DNA from: Blasia pusilla
Lineage: Eukaryota > Marchantiophyta > Marchantiopsida > Blasiales
DNA length: 64,000 nucleotides
Reading direction: 5' to 3'
NCBI GenBank assembly: GCA_050084515.1
Contig: CM114272.1
Location: 61,132,001-61,196,000 of the forward strand
This document shows, one piece after another, positions 27,733 to 38,757 of this stretch (position 1 is its first letter; the number at the start of each line of letters is the position of its first letter). The notes under the pieces were generated by a model, which saw only the letters and a list, made by a program, of their open reading frames with translations, had not been told where the DNA came from and did not search any database. Made by a program: the position numbers and the translations under genes.

Positions 27733-29304
27733 CTATGTACATCTGGGACACATCCATCATCCCTGAGGAACCCTAGTGAGAGGTGGCGTCAAACATGCCA
27801 TATGCCATCCTCTCGAACACCCATCACAGACTAGCATCGTGGCCGCACCACGGACAGAACCACACAACATACAACGCAAGCCTACAAGAACTATTGCTAA
27901 GCTCGGATCTACTGTACCATCAATGTTAGGAAGGTGACATAGCGCACAATTACGCACATGGTCCTTCCATACCATACCATCACGTCCCTCCAGCAAGAGA
28001 ACACCCGATGGCAAAATGTCACGCACTCTCAAAATAGTGCGCCCTGCAGTCACATCCAACGTCGTCGGTGTCGTCTGCTACAAGTAGACATAATCTCCCT
28101 GATGAAACCTCCGGATAGTTGGTTGATAACCACCACCCTAAATAGTCGCATACCTCAACATATCCCGATGTTGTGCAATCGCCAAGTTCTCGAACGCCAT
28201 GGGCATCACTTCTCCGAAATAACTCAGCCCTCTGAGAACATGCTCGCACCCATACATTTGGGTCATCAAGGTTCACAGACTCACCAAAGATCTCAACGAA
28301 TGGCCGCAGTAAATCGGCTCTCGCCATAAAGTAGCAAGTACGGTGAAAAAATGCTAGGATGCATGCTCTGCTGAACCAGATCCCATCGCCAACCATGGCA
28401 ACTGGAGGTCCCAATCTCCTAGGTGACCTCTCAGCAAGCCATACTTGCGTAAACCCCTCTTCACCGTCTGCACAACTCTCTCCGCTAATCCATCCGCTTT
28501 GGGATGATCTCGCGAAGTCGTGCGGTGGTCGATCAGCGCCTGATCACACAAGGCCTGGAACTCACGATGAAACTCGGTACCCTAGTCTGTCAACACCTCA
28601 GCCGGTGCGCCATAATGACTCAGCACTCTGTCAAGGAAGGCATAAGCTACTCCCTCACTCGCTTTGTCAGGCAATGCAACCAACTCGATCCACTTCGAGA
28701 AGTGCTCGACCATCACCAACACATAACGACTGTGACGCTCCGTCAAGGGTAAAGGTCCTTCACAATCCAAACTCCATCTATATCCTAAGCCCATGATCGG
28801 TAATGGATGCAACTATGAAATCGTAGCATTGAACGATGCTCGGACCCGATCATATACCATGCACCTGGCAACAAATTGCTGAACGTAAGTCTGCATGACT
28901 TGCCACCAATACTGAATCTGGAGCAAGCTGTACGTCCGCTTCACCCCAAAGTGATCCAACTCCTCATGGGCATGCTGCACTAGTCGTGCTCTCTGAGAAG
29001 GATGCGGCACTACGCATACTCTACCATCCTCCCAAACCCTCAAAACATGTGTCCCCTCCCAACGGAACCGTCTGGCCCGCTGTAGGATCCGATCCCGCTC
29101 TCTAGCATCCACGGTGCTCGCAACCCTGCCAGTACGAAGGTACTCCAAGACTACTCCATCATCATGAATATCTCGGCCACTTGTTGTGTCCTCACTGGCC
29201 TCGGGATCCAAGGACTCTCCACTAGATCTCGCTATCGAAGTCTCCACACTTTGGCTCTCCATAGTCAACATGCCTAAATAGGCTGACGTGTGCCATCCTG
29301 GCAC
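27733..29304 (-). pseudogene. Ty3/gypsy integrase with C-terminal PHD finger, broken
   Basis: The integrase inserts retrotransposon cDNA into host DNA. The N-terminal zinc region has HAHEELDHFG and a CMVYDR segment where the second Cys of the usual CxxC pair is Tyr. The catalytic triad is visible as WSLDCEG (Asp), VLTD (Asp) and GLAER (Glu). In-frame stops lie at 28813, 28582, 28138 and 28078 (all TAG), and part of 28414-28200 is shifted to another frame. The C terminus carries a C4HC3 PHD finger (CMLC, VCDGC, RGWHMAC, then CPRC), interrupted by a TGA at 27757-27759 just before its last Cys pair. The final stop is at 27733. PHD fingers usually bind histone H3 tails, so a role in insertion-site choice is an inference. 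Confidence 0.85.
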
Positions 29305-29352
29305 CGACTCCTCATCACTCTCTCCATGCCATCGAGCTCCAATCGCATCTTA

Positions 29353-29916
29353 CTAACTTGAGCATAGCTTACGACTCAACCCATCTGCATCCTGGTTGAG
29401 CGTCCCAGGTCTATGTACCACCTGAAAATCATACTCCTGCAATAACAGAGCCCATCTCGCAAGCTTCCCTGTAAGCTTGTCGGACTCCATCAACCACTTT
29501 AGTGGTTGATGATCAGTGATGATGGTAAAGGGGTTGCCGAATAAGTAACACCTGAAATGCGCGACAACCCACACCGCAACCAAGCACTCACCCTCATACG
29601 AGCTGTACTTCGCCTCTGCAACATTGTTCGAGCGGCTAGCGTAAGCCACCACAAACTCTCTACCCTCATCATCATGCTGGGTGAGCACCGCTCCAAGCCC
29701 CAACATGCTTCTATCTATGTGCAACTGGAAAAGACCCCCCCTGATCGGTCTCCTCAAGATGGGTGCGGACGTCAAACTGTCCTTGAGCAACTGAAATGCT
29801 CGCTCCTGCTCATCCCCCCAGTGCCACTCGTGATCCACCTTGGTCAGGAAGGTCAGCGGCTTTGCAATCGAACTAAATCCCTTGACGTATCGCCAATCCC
29901 ATAAATGCGCGAACAC
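29353..29916 (-). pseudogene. Ty3/gypsy RNase H region
   Basis: This segment degrades the RNA strand during reverse transcription. It follows the reverse transcriptase after a frameshift near 29905. Motifs include VKGFSSIAKPL, a tether region with SAPILRRP, the RNase H residues in LHIDRSMLGLGAVLT, AYASRSNN, SSYEGECL and ITDHQPLKWL, and the VHRPGTLNQDADGLSR end. The Asp, Glu and Asp active-site residues are all present. Confidence 0.9.
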
Positions 29917-30715
29917 GGCTCATATCTGTAGGGCATGGAATGCGTGAGATAGCCTCTACCTTTGTCTGCTGAACACCAAGGCTCCCTGGGTATATCGTAT
30001 GACCCAAGTACTCAATCTGGTCGTAGAAGAACTTGCACTTGCCTGGATGTAGCTTCAGCCCATGTAATTGCAATCGTCGAAACACCTCCTCTAGATGTTG
30101 CTCATGCTCCTCAACCGTGGCGCTAAAGACTACGGTGTCATCAATATAACACCTAGCAAAATCCAAACCAGCCAAGATCCTATCCATGACCCTCTGAAAC
30201 TCAGCCGGGACGTTCTTTAACCCAAATGGTAAGAACCGCCACTGGTACAAACAATCCTTCCCGTGAGGATCGATGCCCCAAAATGTCGTCTTTTGCCTGT
30301 CCTCCAATCTGATAGGCAGCTGATGGTATCCGGCTCGCAAATCCAATGAACTGAAGACCTTTGCGTGACCAATCGCATCAAAGATCTCCTCACGGGTGGG
30401 CATGGCATACCTATCGGACTTCGTCTACCGATTGATAGGTCGATAATCCCCACACATCCGCCTATCCGTCCAGTTGCCATGCACATCCTTCTTGGCGGGC
30501 ATGACAATGGCAGATGCATACTCCCCATGCGACATTTCCACTAGTCCTGCTCGACCAATTCCTAGTTCCTACTCTGAATCAGAGCCCTCTCCATATCACT
30601 ATACCGATAGGGTCGTCGGAAGATCGGCATATCACTCGACAACTCAATGCGGATCCAACGTACCCAAATCCTCCATGCTAAACGAAAAGCAGCTCCTTTA
30701 ACTCCTGAGGAACTG
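29873..30715 (-). pseudogene. Ty3/gypsy reverse transcriptase, broken
   Basis: This is the polymerase of the retrotransposon. Recognisable blocks are SAIVMPAKKDVHG, MCGDYRPINR, SLDLRAGYHQL, LPFGLKN, the catalytic CYIDDTVVFS (YIDD at about 30138-30149), LKLHPGKCKFF and LGHTIYPG. There is an in-frame TAG at 30425-30427, at least one indel near 30575-30690, and a frameshift into the RNase H frame near 29905. The 5' side meets the gag block head to head at about 30715-30730. Confidence 0.92.
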
Positions 30716-30716
30716 A

Positions 30717-32425
30717 TGTATTTGGCCGCGTAGGTTTTTAGGTGCAGTAGGCACGATTGAGTTGCACGATTTTATAGCAGAGCTTAGGAGTTGGTGCGAC
30801 TCCCAGCGGGCCAGGAACTCTAGAGAGTTCGACCCGTTTACAACATGGAACGGTATGTTCCAGCATTTAGAGGGGGCGCCCATGGACGATTACCATGAGT
30901 TCTCTCAGAGATATGCATGTGAGATCGAGGCGTGGAGGCTCTACTATGACCCACATTATGTGTCATGGACGGAGCCGTTCCTAGATGAGGAGGAGGAGTC
31001 AGGAGAGGCTACTGCCTCTTCCACTAGTGACGTTTTAGGAGGGATCACTCACACGGGAGCAGTTGCACCGTCTAGTCGGGTTCGTCCCAGGTTCAACCTT
31101 GTGGTTGAGTTCTTTGCTGAGTTGAGGGCGAGCTACCAGGGGGTACGGACGGAGAAGTTACGGAGCATCCACGACTTCCAGAGGCGCTCGGATGAGAGTT
31201 TGCGTGAGGCTTACACTCGCTTGTGCCGGTTGATCAACCTCACTCAGGGGGTGACAGAGGCTCAGGCTATCCAGTCATGGTACGCGATGTTGGACCGGAC
31301 CCTGCGGACACGGGTGCGGGAGGGGGTGCTTCTTATGAACACCTCCCCTATGTTGAGAGATGTTTTTAGGACCGCCGAGAACATTGAGCGCAACATGGCG
31401 GAGGAGAGCGTAGCCACCATGGGTTCTGGGCGAGAGCAGTCACGATTGTCTGCACCACCTGTGCAGCAACGTGGACTCCGAGATAGGTCGACTATGGCAC
31501 CACGAGCTTAGGGAGGATACCGGGAGGCCGTGCCATAGAGACCTGCGCCTTCATATGCGGCTCAACAGAAGTTGCCTACTATTACTTTTTGGTCATGTAG
31601 TGGAGCCCATCATCAGCGCGATTGCACTTGTCAGGGTCATGGACGTGTGCCTCAGCATGGAGGAGGAGATGGTGCTGCACCAGGAGGTTATCAGTGTGAC
31701 TATTGTCAGAGGTATGGTCATACACGCGCCAGGTGTTTCAGTTTACATCCTGAATTACGTCGGGACCGAGGGCCAGAGAGGGCACCAGAGCGAGTAGCCG
31801 GTCCGGGTGGGCTAGAGATCGTGCACCAGGTGGTCCCATTGGGGGACGAGGAGCTGGACTTGCCCGACAGGGTGGTGGAGCTTCCCATGGAGGAGGTAGA
31901 GTACCACCACCTAGACGCGCCGAGGGAGACGCCAGACGTGAGGTTGGGATGGCTGCTCAGATACAGCAGCTACAGGAGCAGATTGCCGCTATGGCATTGA
32001 GGTTACTCGATGCCGGATCCGTGGCATCGACATCATATGGAGCAGCCAGAGATCTGGAGGATCCTCGATGGATGTGCGGGGTTGCCCTGATGGAGGCCGC
32101 CGCAGTTGTGACGCGTGGAGCAGCCGTAGAATTGGATCCACAGCGAGGGGAAGCCAGAAGACAGACTAGGCTTGCTCAGTCTTTCACGTTGTCCGAAGCG
32201 ATGAGGACCCCATCGATGGGTCGTCATCAAAGTTCCTGGAGAGTTGGTGATGTTGTTGGTGTGCAGGCACGGAGGGCGATGGGAGAAGCGAGTGCAATGA
32301 CTCCTATTGTTGATGCTCAGGAGGGGCATGTGTCGAGCACGTTGTTGGGGGCGGCCATCATTGTGTACCCCACTCCTTTATTTTCTGCTTCCGATGATAT
32401 GACGTTGGTTGGTTATGCCCGCTAG
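30717..32425 (+). pseudogene. Ty3/gypsy gag with zinc knuckle, broken
   Basis: This encodes the capsid and nucleocapsid protein that packages the element RNA. The open frame runs from the head-to-head junction, with no proper ATG, so the N terminus appears cut. A retrotransposon-gag-type helical region is followed by a degenerate first knuckle (FWSCSGAHHQRDC, where the first Cys appears lost) and a good CDYC-x4-H-x4-C knuckle at 31695-31736. TAG stops lie at 31509 and 31536. Downstream, 31949-32425 is open in a shifted frame and begins with a Gln-rich coiled coil (AAQIQQLQEQIAAM). Confidence 0.85.
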
Positions 32426-33098
32426 ACCCGCGATAGAGCGTGCCATGGCTTCTCTTGGTGTTGTGTTGCTGGATAATCAAGGAGAGATCTTCCAGTTGGT
32501 GAGTCCTGGAGGTAGAGCTTTTAGTCCGCATCGCGTCTTGTTGGATTCAGGAGCGCAACCCTTGATGTTGGGGAAAGCATCATTCGGAGGATTGGGCTTG
32601 ACGAGAGCCGATGTGGAGCGTTGTCCATTCCGGATACAGACATCCTTGGGTGGAGCAAGTACCACATAGTATATCACCCGACATGAGGTCGTGGTGAGGA
32701 TTCGCCCGGGACATCCTACAAATGAGTCCGTGGTGAGCGCCAAGGCGATAGTGACTGATGCAGAGTCTTACGACGTCTTCGTTGGTGGAGCAGTGTTATA
32801 CTCGATGGGGTTTTCCCTGGATTACTGGGAGGAGTCAGCATCCTACAGACCAGGATGGCAGTCAGATGATGGGTGTCTTAGCTCATTACCCGTTCAATTC
32901 ACAGGTGCAATGATCGAGCAACGGCCAGGAGAGATGGCGACCTTAGCAGCATTTAGCAGTGCCATCACTTGGCCTAGTGATTTGATTGAGGGACATGTCC
33001 ATGCAGAGGATACTCCCGTTCCTGATATTTCTATGGAGGAGTGTTATGGTAGCTGCATCATTCCGTGGAGGAGAGGTGCCGCTGAGGGGCTCGACTGA
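32409..33098 (+). pseudogene. Ty3/gypsy aspartic protease region, broken
   Basis: This is a retropepsin-like domain that would process the polyprotein. It has the active-site motif VLLDSGAQPLML and a later conserved segment with AESYDVFVGGAVLYSMGF followed by DYWEESASYRPGW. A TAG stop at 32667-32669 separates the two halves. Its position after gag and before the methyltransferase fits a gag-PR-DNMT order on this strand. Confidence 0.82.
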
Positions 33099-34174
33099 GG
33101 AGCTTCAACGATTGGCAGATGAGAACGTGCAGACCGCGTGGAGCGAGGCGTTTGCACCAGAGCGTGATGGGTCTGAGGAACCCGAGGTAGCAGGGAGTGC
33201 TACGATGACATCCTTGGATACCACACCCATTGTGTGGTGTACCCCGGAGGAGGGTATTCGAGTGTTAGATCTCTTTGGAGGGATTAGCACCGGGTTAGCT
33301 GCTGTTTTGCAGGCATAAGTGCGAGTACTGCAGTACCTATATGTGGAGAGTGATAATGTTGCGAGGCGCGTCTCACTATGACATGTGGTGCAATTACGCC
33401 TACGTTTTCCTGACTTATTGTCTGCGTCCGCAGTACAGGGGTACCGAGTTCCCTACCGAGGGATATTTTGTTGTTGGGGGCGCAGGACTTAGAGCGGGTA
33501 GGGACCATTGATTTGGTCATTGCCGGTTGGCCATGTCAGGGCCAATCGAGTGCTGGACGAGGCAGGGGGTTGGTTGACACTCGGTCCAGGTTGTTTTGGG
33601 AGATGTTGAGGGTCTTACGGCAATTGCAGGAGCACCAGTCTCATTCTCCAGCCTACATTCTGGAGAATGTGCCGATCTTAGGAGACTCCAGGTCACGGGT
33701 GTGACAAGTGCTCATTACATGCGTGCCTGGATCGGCCTAGCAGTGTTCTTGGATGCGGCGAGTGTAGGTTCCAGAGCCCATCGCCCGCGTCTATGGTGGA
33801 CCAACTTGGTGCCCCATGCGGTGTTATGGAGGGCGTATGCAAGAGTGGAGCGCCCCTCCCATTTGTTAGTGGATTCCATTCTGGATCCAGGTCGTCAATC
33901 ACACGCAGTGAGGCACGATGATGGACCACCGTTGACTGTGGTCAACAAGGTAGGCAGGCCGCGGGCAGCCTTGCCCACGTTTGTGAGTTTTCCCGCTTCC
34001 TCTGCATACGAGGAGGCCGGTCCTGGCTTGGTTTGGGATGACCAGGTTCAGCGGTTGGTGGAGCCCAACGCCGACGAGAGAGACCAAGCGATGGGGTTTC
34101 CCACAGGAGTGACGGCAGTTCCATCAGTGTCAGAGGCATCACGACGCCATATCTTGGGTCAGATGGGCACCTGA
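32986..34174 (+). pseudogene. Retrotransposon-borne C5-cytosine DNA methyltransferase, broken
   Basis: This is a cytosine-5 DNA methyltransferase domain fused downstream of gag and protease. Motif I is VLDLFGGISTGL (about 33259-33297). A motif II-like YVESDNVARRV follows. Motif IV is IAGWPCQGQS with the catalytic Cys (about 33520-33545), motif VI is ILENVP, and the motif VIII region is AHRPRLWWTNL. A C-terminal block with MGFPTGVT and SRRHILGQ lies where motifs IX and X are expected. A TAA at 33316, frame changes near 33455 and 33702 and further stops show it is inactive. DNMTs inside retrotransposons have been reported in dinoflagellates and charophyte algae (de Mendoza and colleagues, 2018). 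The AHRPRLWW block recalls DNMT3/DRM-type enzymes, but the subfamily is uncertain. Confidence 0.88.
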
Positions 34175-35639
34175 ACTGCTTGACATGGATCCTCAGCTTG
34201 GGAGTGGCTAAGTAGCGTCGTGTGAGATCGCGACAGATCACAACGGTTGCGTTGGTGAACCCCATGCCTACCGAGACAGTGGAGGCAGTGGCTGGGGGCG
34301 AGACCCGAGGAGATCTACGCACCAAGGGAGATCGGGAGAGAAACCCTTGGACTTCTTGGGATGTTTTGCTGGTACGCAAGGAGATGATAGCCACAACATC
34401 AAGCGTAGTTTCGAGCACTGTACGTGGAGGAGATTAGAGTTTGCAGTTGGCTACAGGAGAGCGGCCGAGTGTTGTTGTTCGAGACGAGGTTGCACCATAG
34501 CAACCACCGATATCCGCGCCGGAGAGTCCTACCATAGTCACGATGGAGACTTGGGAGCCAGATATGGGCCCTAAGTCTACACCCTCCCCCTCGTTTGACG
34601 ATGACACAGAAGGAGGTCGAGGTGGTTCCTCACGTGGAGACCCTCGGAACCTCGCGCCACTCCGCGTAAAACCTCTAGAGCTACTCTCGGGTTCACCACC
34701 TCGCCTCTCAAAGTCCCGAACGGACTCCGTGATGACCCTCGTGCCCCTCTCACCCGATCACTCTAAAACTCATGAGTAATCCCTCAATCAATCATCCCAA
34801 ATATGCGGCACTCGATCTACACTCTCTCTCCCCGAGACGTGTAACGTGCGGCAACACGCGGTGTGGTGCGGCAAATCGACCAGGCTATCATCTCATTGAC
34901 AACCCTCAACTCCGGACATCCCACACATGTCTATGTCCCCTAAACCACATACATAAATGATGCTCTCAGCATCCACATACCCAATATCCCCAAATAAACT
35001 ACCCAAATCCCACAATCCCTCACACGTGCAGGGTAAAGGACCAGAATGGGTAACCTGAACACATGTCGATGTTGCTCCTCAGCAACTGCAAATCTCGACC
35101 CCAACTCGATCGTGGAGACAACTCCTCCAATCAGCAAGTCATACTCCTCCCATACTGACGCTGCTCAAAACTCCTCGATAGACAAGATCGTTCGGTCCTG
35201 AATGAACGGTGCGGCATTGCAAAGCGCATTTAACGGCTACAAACATCACGGCCCTCGATGGTGGGATGCGGCACTCGGCGGCATACCCTCCTCAATCAAA
35301 ATAAACCCACACTCTGCTCCACAATGACGGTGCGGCTCCGTGATCGAGATGGCGCGGTGCGGCCACGATCGGCACGGCGCGGCAATCGGCAGCGCGTTGC
35401 GCCTACGGGCGTCACGGCACAATACTCGATCGTCGTCGAGCGGCTACCAATCACAACATAGCAGCATGAAATCAAAACTCAAACACCATAACCAGAGGTC
35501 ATCTGCCATCACTAGTTGATGACAAAATTGCGATGACGGTGGCGGCCAAAACAAAGTACGTGGTGGTGACGCAAGTCAGGGAATCAACGAACATCGTGGA
35601 AGACCCTCCACTCCGTAATGGCGGCAATGGCACCCAAAG

Positions 35640-35752
35640 GGTGGACAATGGACGGTGGACCGTTGACAGTGACGGTTGACCGTTGATGGTGACGGCCGAC
35701 CGATGACGGTGATGGATGATGGTGACGGTTGACCGTCAACGGCGACGGCCGC
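35640..35752. repeat. Short tandem repeat of GACGGTTGACCG words
   Basis: Variants of GACGGTTGACCG and GACGGTGATGG follow one another about eight times. Confidence 0.65.
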
Positions 35753-35764
35753 TGCCGGTGTGGC

Positions 35765-35820
35765 GGCTGATTTAGGGTTTGCACAATTTAACCCTAAATT
35801 GTGCAAACCCTAAATCAGCC
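35765..35820. repeat. Perfect 25-bp hairpin containing telo-box words
   Basis: The 25 bases from 35765 (GGCTGATTTAGGGTTTGCAC...) are the exact reverse complement of 35796-35820, around the six-base loop AACCCT. Each arm includes TTTAGGGTTT / AAACCCTAAA, the plant telomere-repeat word used as a telo-box in promoters. Confidence 0.9.
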
Positions 35821-36344
35821 TAGCAATGGCATTTTTACAAGATTGACCATAAATTTTTGCTCGCAACTCCAAATTGCGCATTGTTTGTTGCACAACCTGT
35901 ACAGCTTCACGATCTACGCTAGTATCAAAAAAATATTTAGAATCAGACATTTCAGTAAAAACTGACAGGGACTGCTGTAAAGCCCAATGTCTCTTTCTCC
36001 TACACAAAATTCGGCAGCGCTTCCGCGCTGATTTCTCCCAACGAAAATGTAAAATCTGTAAAAATAAAAATCAGCAAGCTACATGGTGCTTTCGAGAGCA
36101 CTAGCATTGGGCAACCCGCCCCCATACTCAATCCCTATCAAAAATTGGGCTGCGCTTCCGCGCGCCACTCTTCCACACGAAAAATCAGAAAATGCAAAGA
36201 ATAATGAAAGCAGCCCTTGCTCCAGTGAGCACTCCCATGAGCCGCTGAACGGGGAACACGGTCCCCAACCTGCAAAAACAATGAGTGACCAGCGAGCTCC
36301 CCCATGAAGCTCTCTCACTCTCTCATTCTCTCATTCTCTCTTTG

Positions 36345-36858
36345 TAAAGTAAGATCCAATCTCTCTCTCCACCATCTCATACCATAGCTCTCAAAGGTGT
36401 GCACTCTCTCTCATCTCAAACCAAACCCACTCTCCTAATGAGAGGCTTGGGTTACACTCAGAAGGCAAGGTACCATAGCTCAGCCGCCTCATGCCAAGAG
36501 GTTCAACAAAGAGAGAATGAGCTCTCAAGCTCTCTCTCTTCGAGGTATACCCCTCCCCTCTCCCAATCTCTCTCCATGGTAACCTATTCTCCCAAGTCAC
36601 CTCCTTGGCTCTTGACCTGATGTAGGAGGTCAAGGGCCACTTACCAAAAATAGAAAGTCGATCATATACTCAAAATGGTACTTACCTAAAATAGTAAGTT
36701 CCTCAATATGGCTCCAAATGAGCCGAAACGAAGGGGAAACCTGCTCTCTCAGGTTTTCCGGGGCCTCAGCAGGTCATCCGCGACCTATTGAGCGTGTCCT
36801 CCACTACTCAAGAAGGCTCTCTATTAGATCTCACCAATCTATCCTAAAAGACGTGACA
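36345..36858 (+). repeat. LTR-like repeat, right part of the split copy
   Basis: This is the last 514 bases of the 643-bp repeat, from TAAAGTAAG to GTGACA. It continues exactly where the 27425-27552 part stops. The candidate target duplication CTTA follows at 36859-36862. Confidence 0.88.
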
Positions 36859-36862
36859 CTTA
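36859..36862. repeat. Candidate target-site duplication, right copy (CTTA)
   Basis: CTTA directly follows the GACA end of the repeat and matches the four bases before the left TGTC edge at 26776-26779. Confidence 0.55.
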
Positions 36863-37890
36863 TCAAGCTCTATTGTCTATGGAGAAACAGACTTCTACAA
36901 AAGAATAGAGAGAGAGAGATATGAAGGGAGAAATGAGATTGAGAGGGTATACAAAAACTGAGCAAGTTTATATAAGTGAGGATAGAAGGAAGAGAATGAA
37001 CCCTTCTAACTTCCCAAATCATCTACCTACCTCCACTTGCAATTTATTCCTAAACCATCTCCACCATTTAGCAAAATCTGATTTGTTCTTTCCTTCAAAT
37101 TCCTTTTTCACCTATCCTAACTTCTTTACCTACTTTTATTTCCAGCTAACCTATTTTCCAATACAACCACCCTACTCAATTCTATTTTAACATTTCCCTT
37201 CCTCTCTCCACCAATACTATCACCATTTCTTCAAATACCCCCATTTAAAACTAACCCATTATCTAATATAACAACCCTATTCCAACCCCTCAAGCCGTCA
37301 AGCACCCTCACCCTATAAAAATCGCATTTAAGTTCCCACGAGGACCCTGCTTCATGATGGCGGGCAAGCAGGATTCCCTGGGAATAATATGTCAGTATTT
37401 GGAAATTATAAGATAAATAATTATCCAAATTAAATTTATTAACCATATAATACTAATGCCACATCATTAATATGTAGTTCATCCTAGTTGTAAAATAAAA
37501 CTAACATATCACATGTCAATATTTGAAGTTTGACTAGTTGTATATTATTTAGTGCTTTGAAATGTAGTTGTAAATATCCTGGTGTAAAAAACGTGTATTT
37601 CCTTCTAGTGCTTCAAGCTAGAAGGGTTGTAGAAGATGGTAGTGAGTTTAGCTTACATACAAGAAATCGTCATGGTAATCATGAAGATAACCTCAACTTG
37701 CAAGATGAGGATCTAGAATATGTGGATGTGCTATGTGGAATTTATGGCACCAGAGGGAGGCAGGATTCTCATATCAGCGACAGTGAAAACTTAGACTCCG
37801 AGGGCCCTCGAAGAGGCGAAGATGACGATATAATGGAACATTGGATTCGAGAGCACAAGAAAGACCAAGAACGGAGGACTTCAAGGAAGC
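36863..37890. other. Intergenic, no gene recognised
   Basis: The left part is pyrimidine-rich. An open plus-strand frame at 37530-37949 (139 codons, acidic, with DDDIMEHWIREHKK) runs into the inverted repeat and may be a decayed element-encoded protein. I do not recognise it. Confidence 0.4.
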
Positions 37891-38757
37891 AAATCTACCC
37901 AGCAATTCTGCTAACACAACCTACGATCCTCAAATGGTCACACCAATAAGAATTTAGATTTATTCCTTCGAATCTAGTGAACGTATGCGGGATTCTCCTC
38001 CATAATCTTTGTACGTTGAAAGAGTGGACTTGTTTGATGAGCCTAATGATAATCATGTTCTCATAGTCCCTATTGTTCCAAGCTCACAATCCATCAATAA
38101 TGACATTAATAGTTCATACATTTCCTCCGATGATGAAACAATTGCATTAGAAAATCGTCGCCGATCCACCCAATTTCGAACTCTTGAGCCACCAAATTAC
38201 CACCTACATTTTAATCCACCGGACCCAACCATAGACCTAGACTAGTAGAGTAATTGGTGACTTCAGTTAAATGGATTAGTATATAGTTATAGCAAAATTC
38301 TTTTATAAAGACTATTATAAGAATTAATGGTATTTTAAAGAAGTTTCTCTTTGTAACACTCTCGCTAATGATTTTTACATTGATGAAAAATGAAAAGACC
38401 CCATTTTCATTTAAGGTTTAATGGTGTGCGATAAAAAAAATGACTTAACAATTTTTGAGCTTTTGGTCAGAACTTCATTTTGCTTGAAACTTTGCAAGAG
38501 AGCTACATGCACCTTGGGGATAATGTGGACCAAAGTTTAGCTCAATATGAGATAGTTCGACAAGATGAAAAAGGAAAAGACCTCCTTTTCATTTAATGTT
38601 AGTGGGCGCAAGTTAAAAAAATGTGATAACAATTCTTGAGCTTTTGGTCACAACTCGATTTTTCTTTAAACTTTGCAAGAGAGCTATATCCATCTTGGGA
38701 ATCATGTGCACCAAACTTAAGCTCTACATGAGATACTTGGACAAGATGAAAGATGAA
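37891..38757 (+). repeat. Left arm of an 867-bp inverted repeat
   Basis: This arm is nearly identical to the reverse complement of 39307-40173 and both arms are 867 bases by my count. A 78-codon ORF (38009-38245) has the same predicted protein as its mirror copy at 39819-40055 on the other strand. Two diverged tandem units of about 180-190 bases lie in the inner half of the arm (about 38390-38757), each starting near GAAAAGACC and containing GAGCTTTTGGTCA. Confidence 0.93.

Larger units (their letters stand above)
27553..36344. mobile_element. Ty3/gypsy retrotransposon interior, rearranged and inactive
   Basis: An 8.8-kb interior carries pol (reverse transcriptase, RNase H, integrase, PHD finger) on the minus strand from about 30715 to 27733. 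On the plus strand it carries gag, protease and a DNA methyltransferase from about 30717 to 34174. The two halves meet head to head near 30720. Inverting one block between about 30720 and a point right of 34.4 kb would restore the usual collinear order. Many stops and frameshifts show it is not active. No chromodomain was found. Confidence 0.85.
34175..36344. other. Retroelement non-coding or decayed segment
   Basis: After the methyltransferase the frames decay. The first 300-450 bases could be the linker that normally joins it to the reverse transcriptase. From 34.8 to 35.45 kb short GTGCGGC words recur. At 35.63-35.75 kb there is a Thr/Val-codon-like repeat of GACGGTTGACCG. A perfect hairpin lies at 35765-35820. 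Next to the right-hand repeat, 36305-36344 is a CT-rich tract. No separate gene was recognised. Confidence 0.5.
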
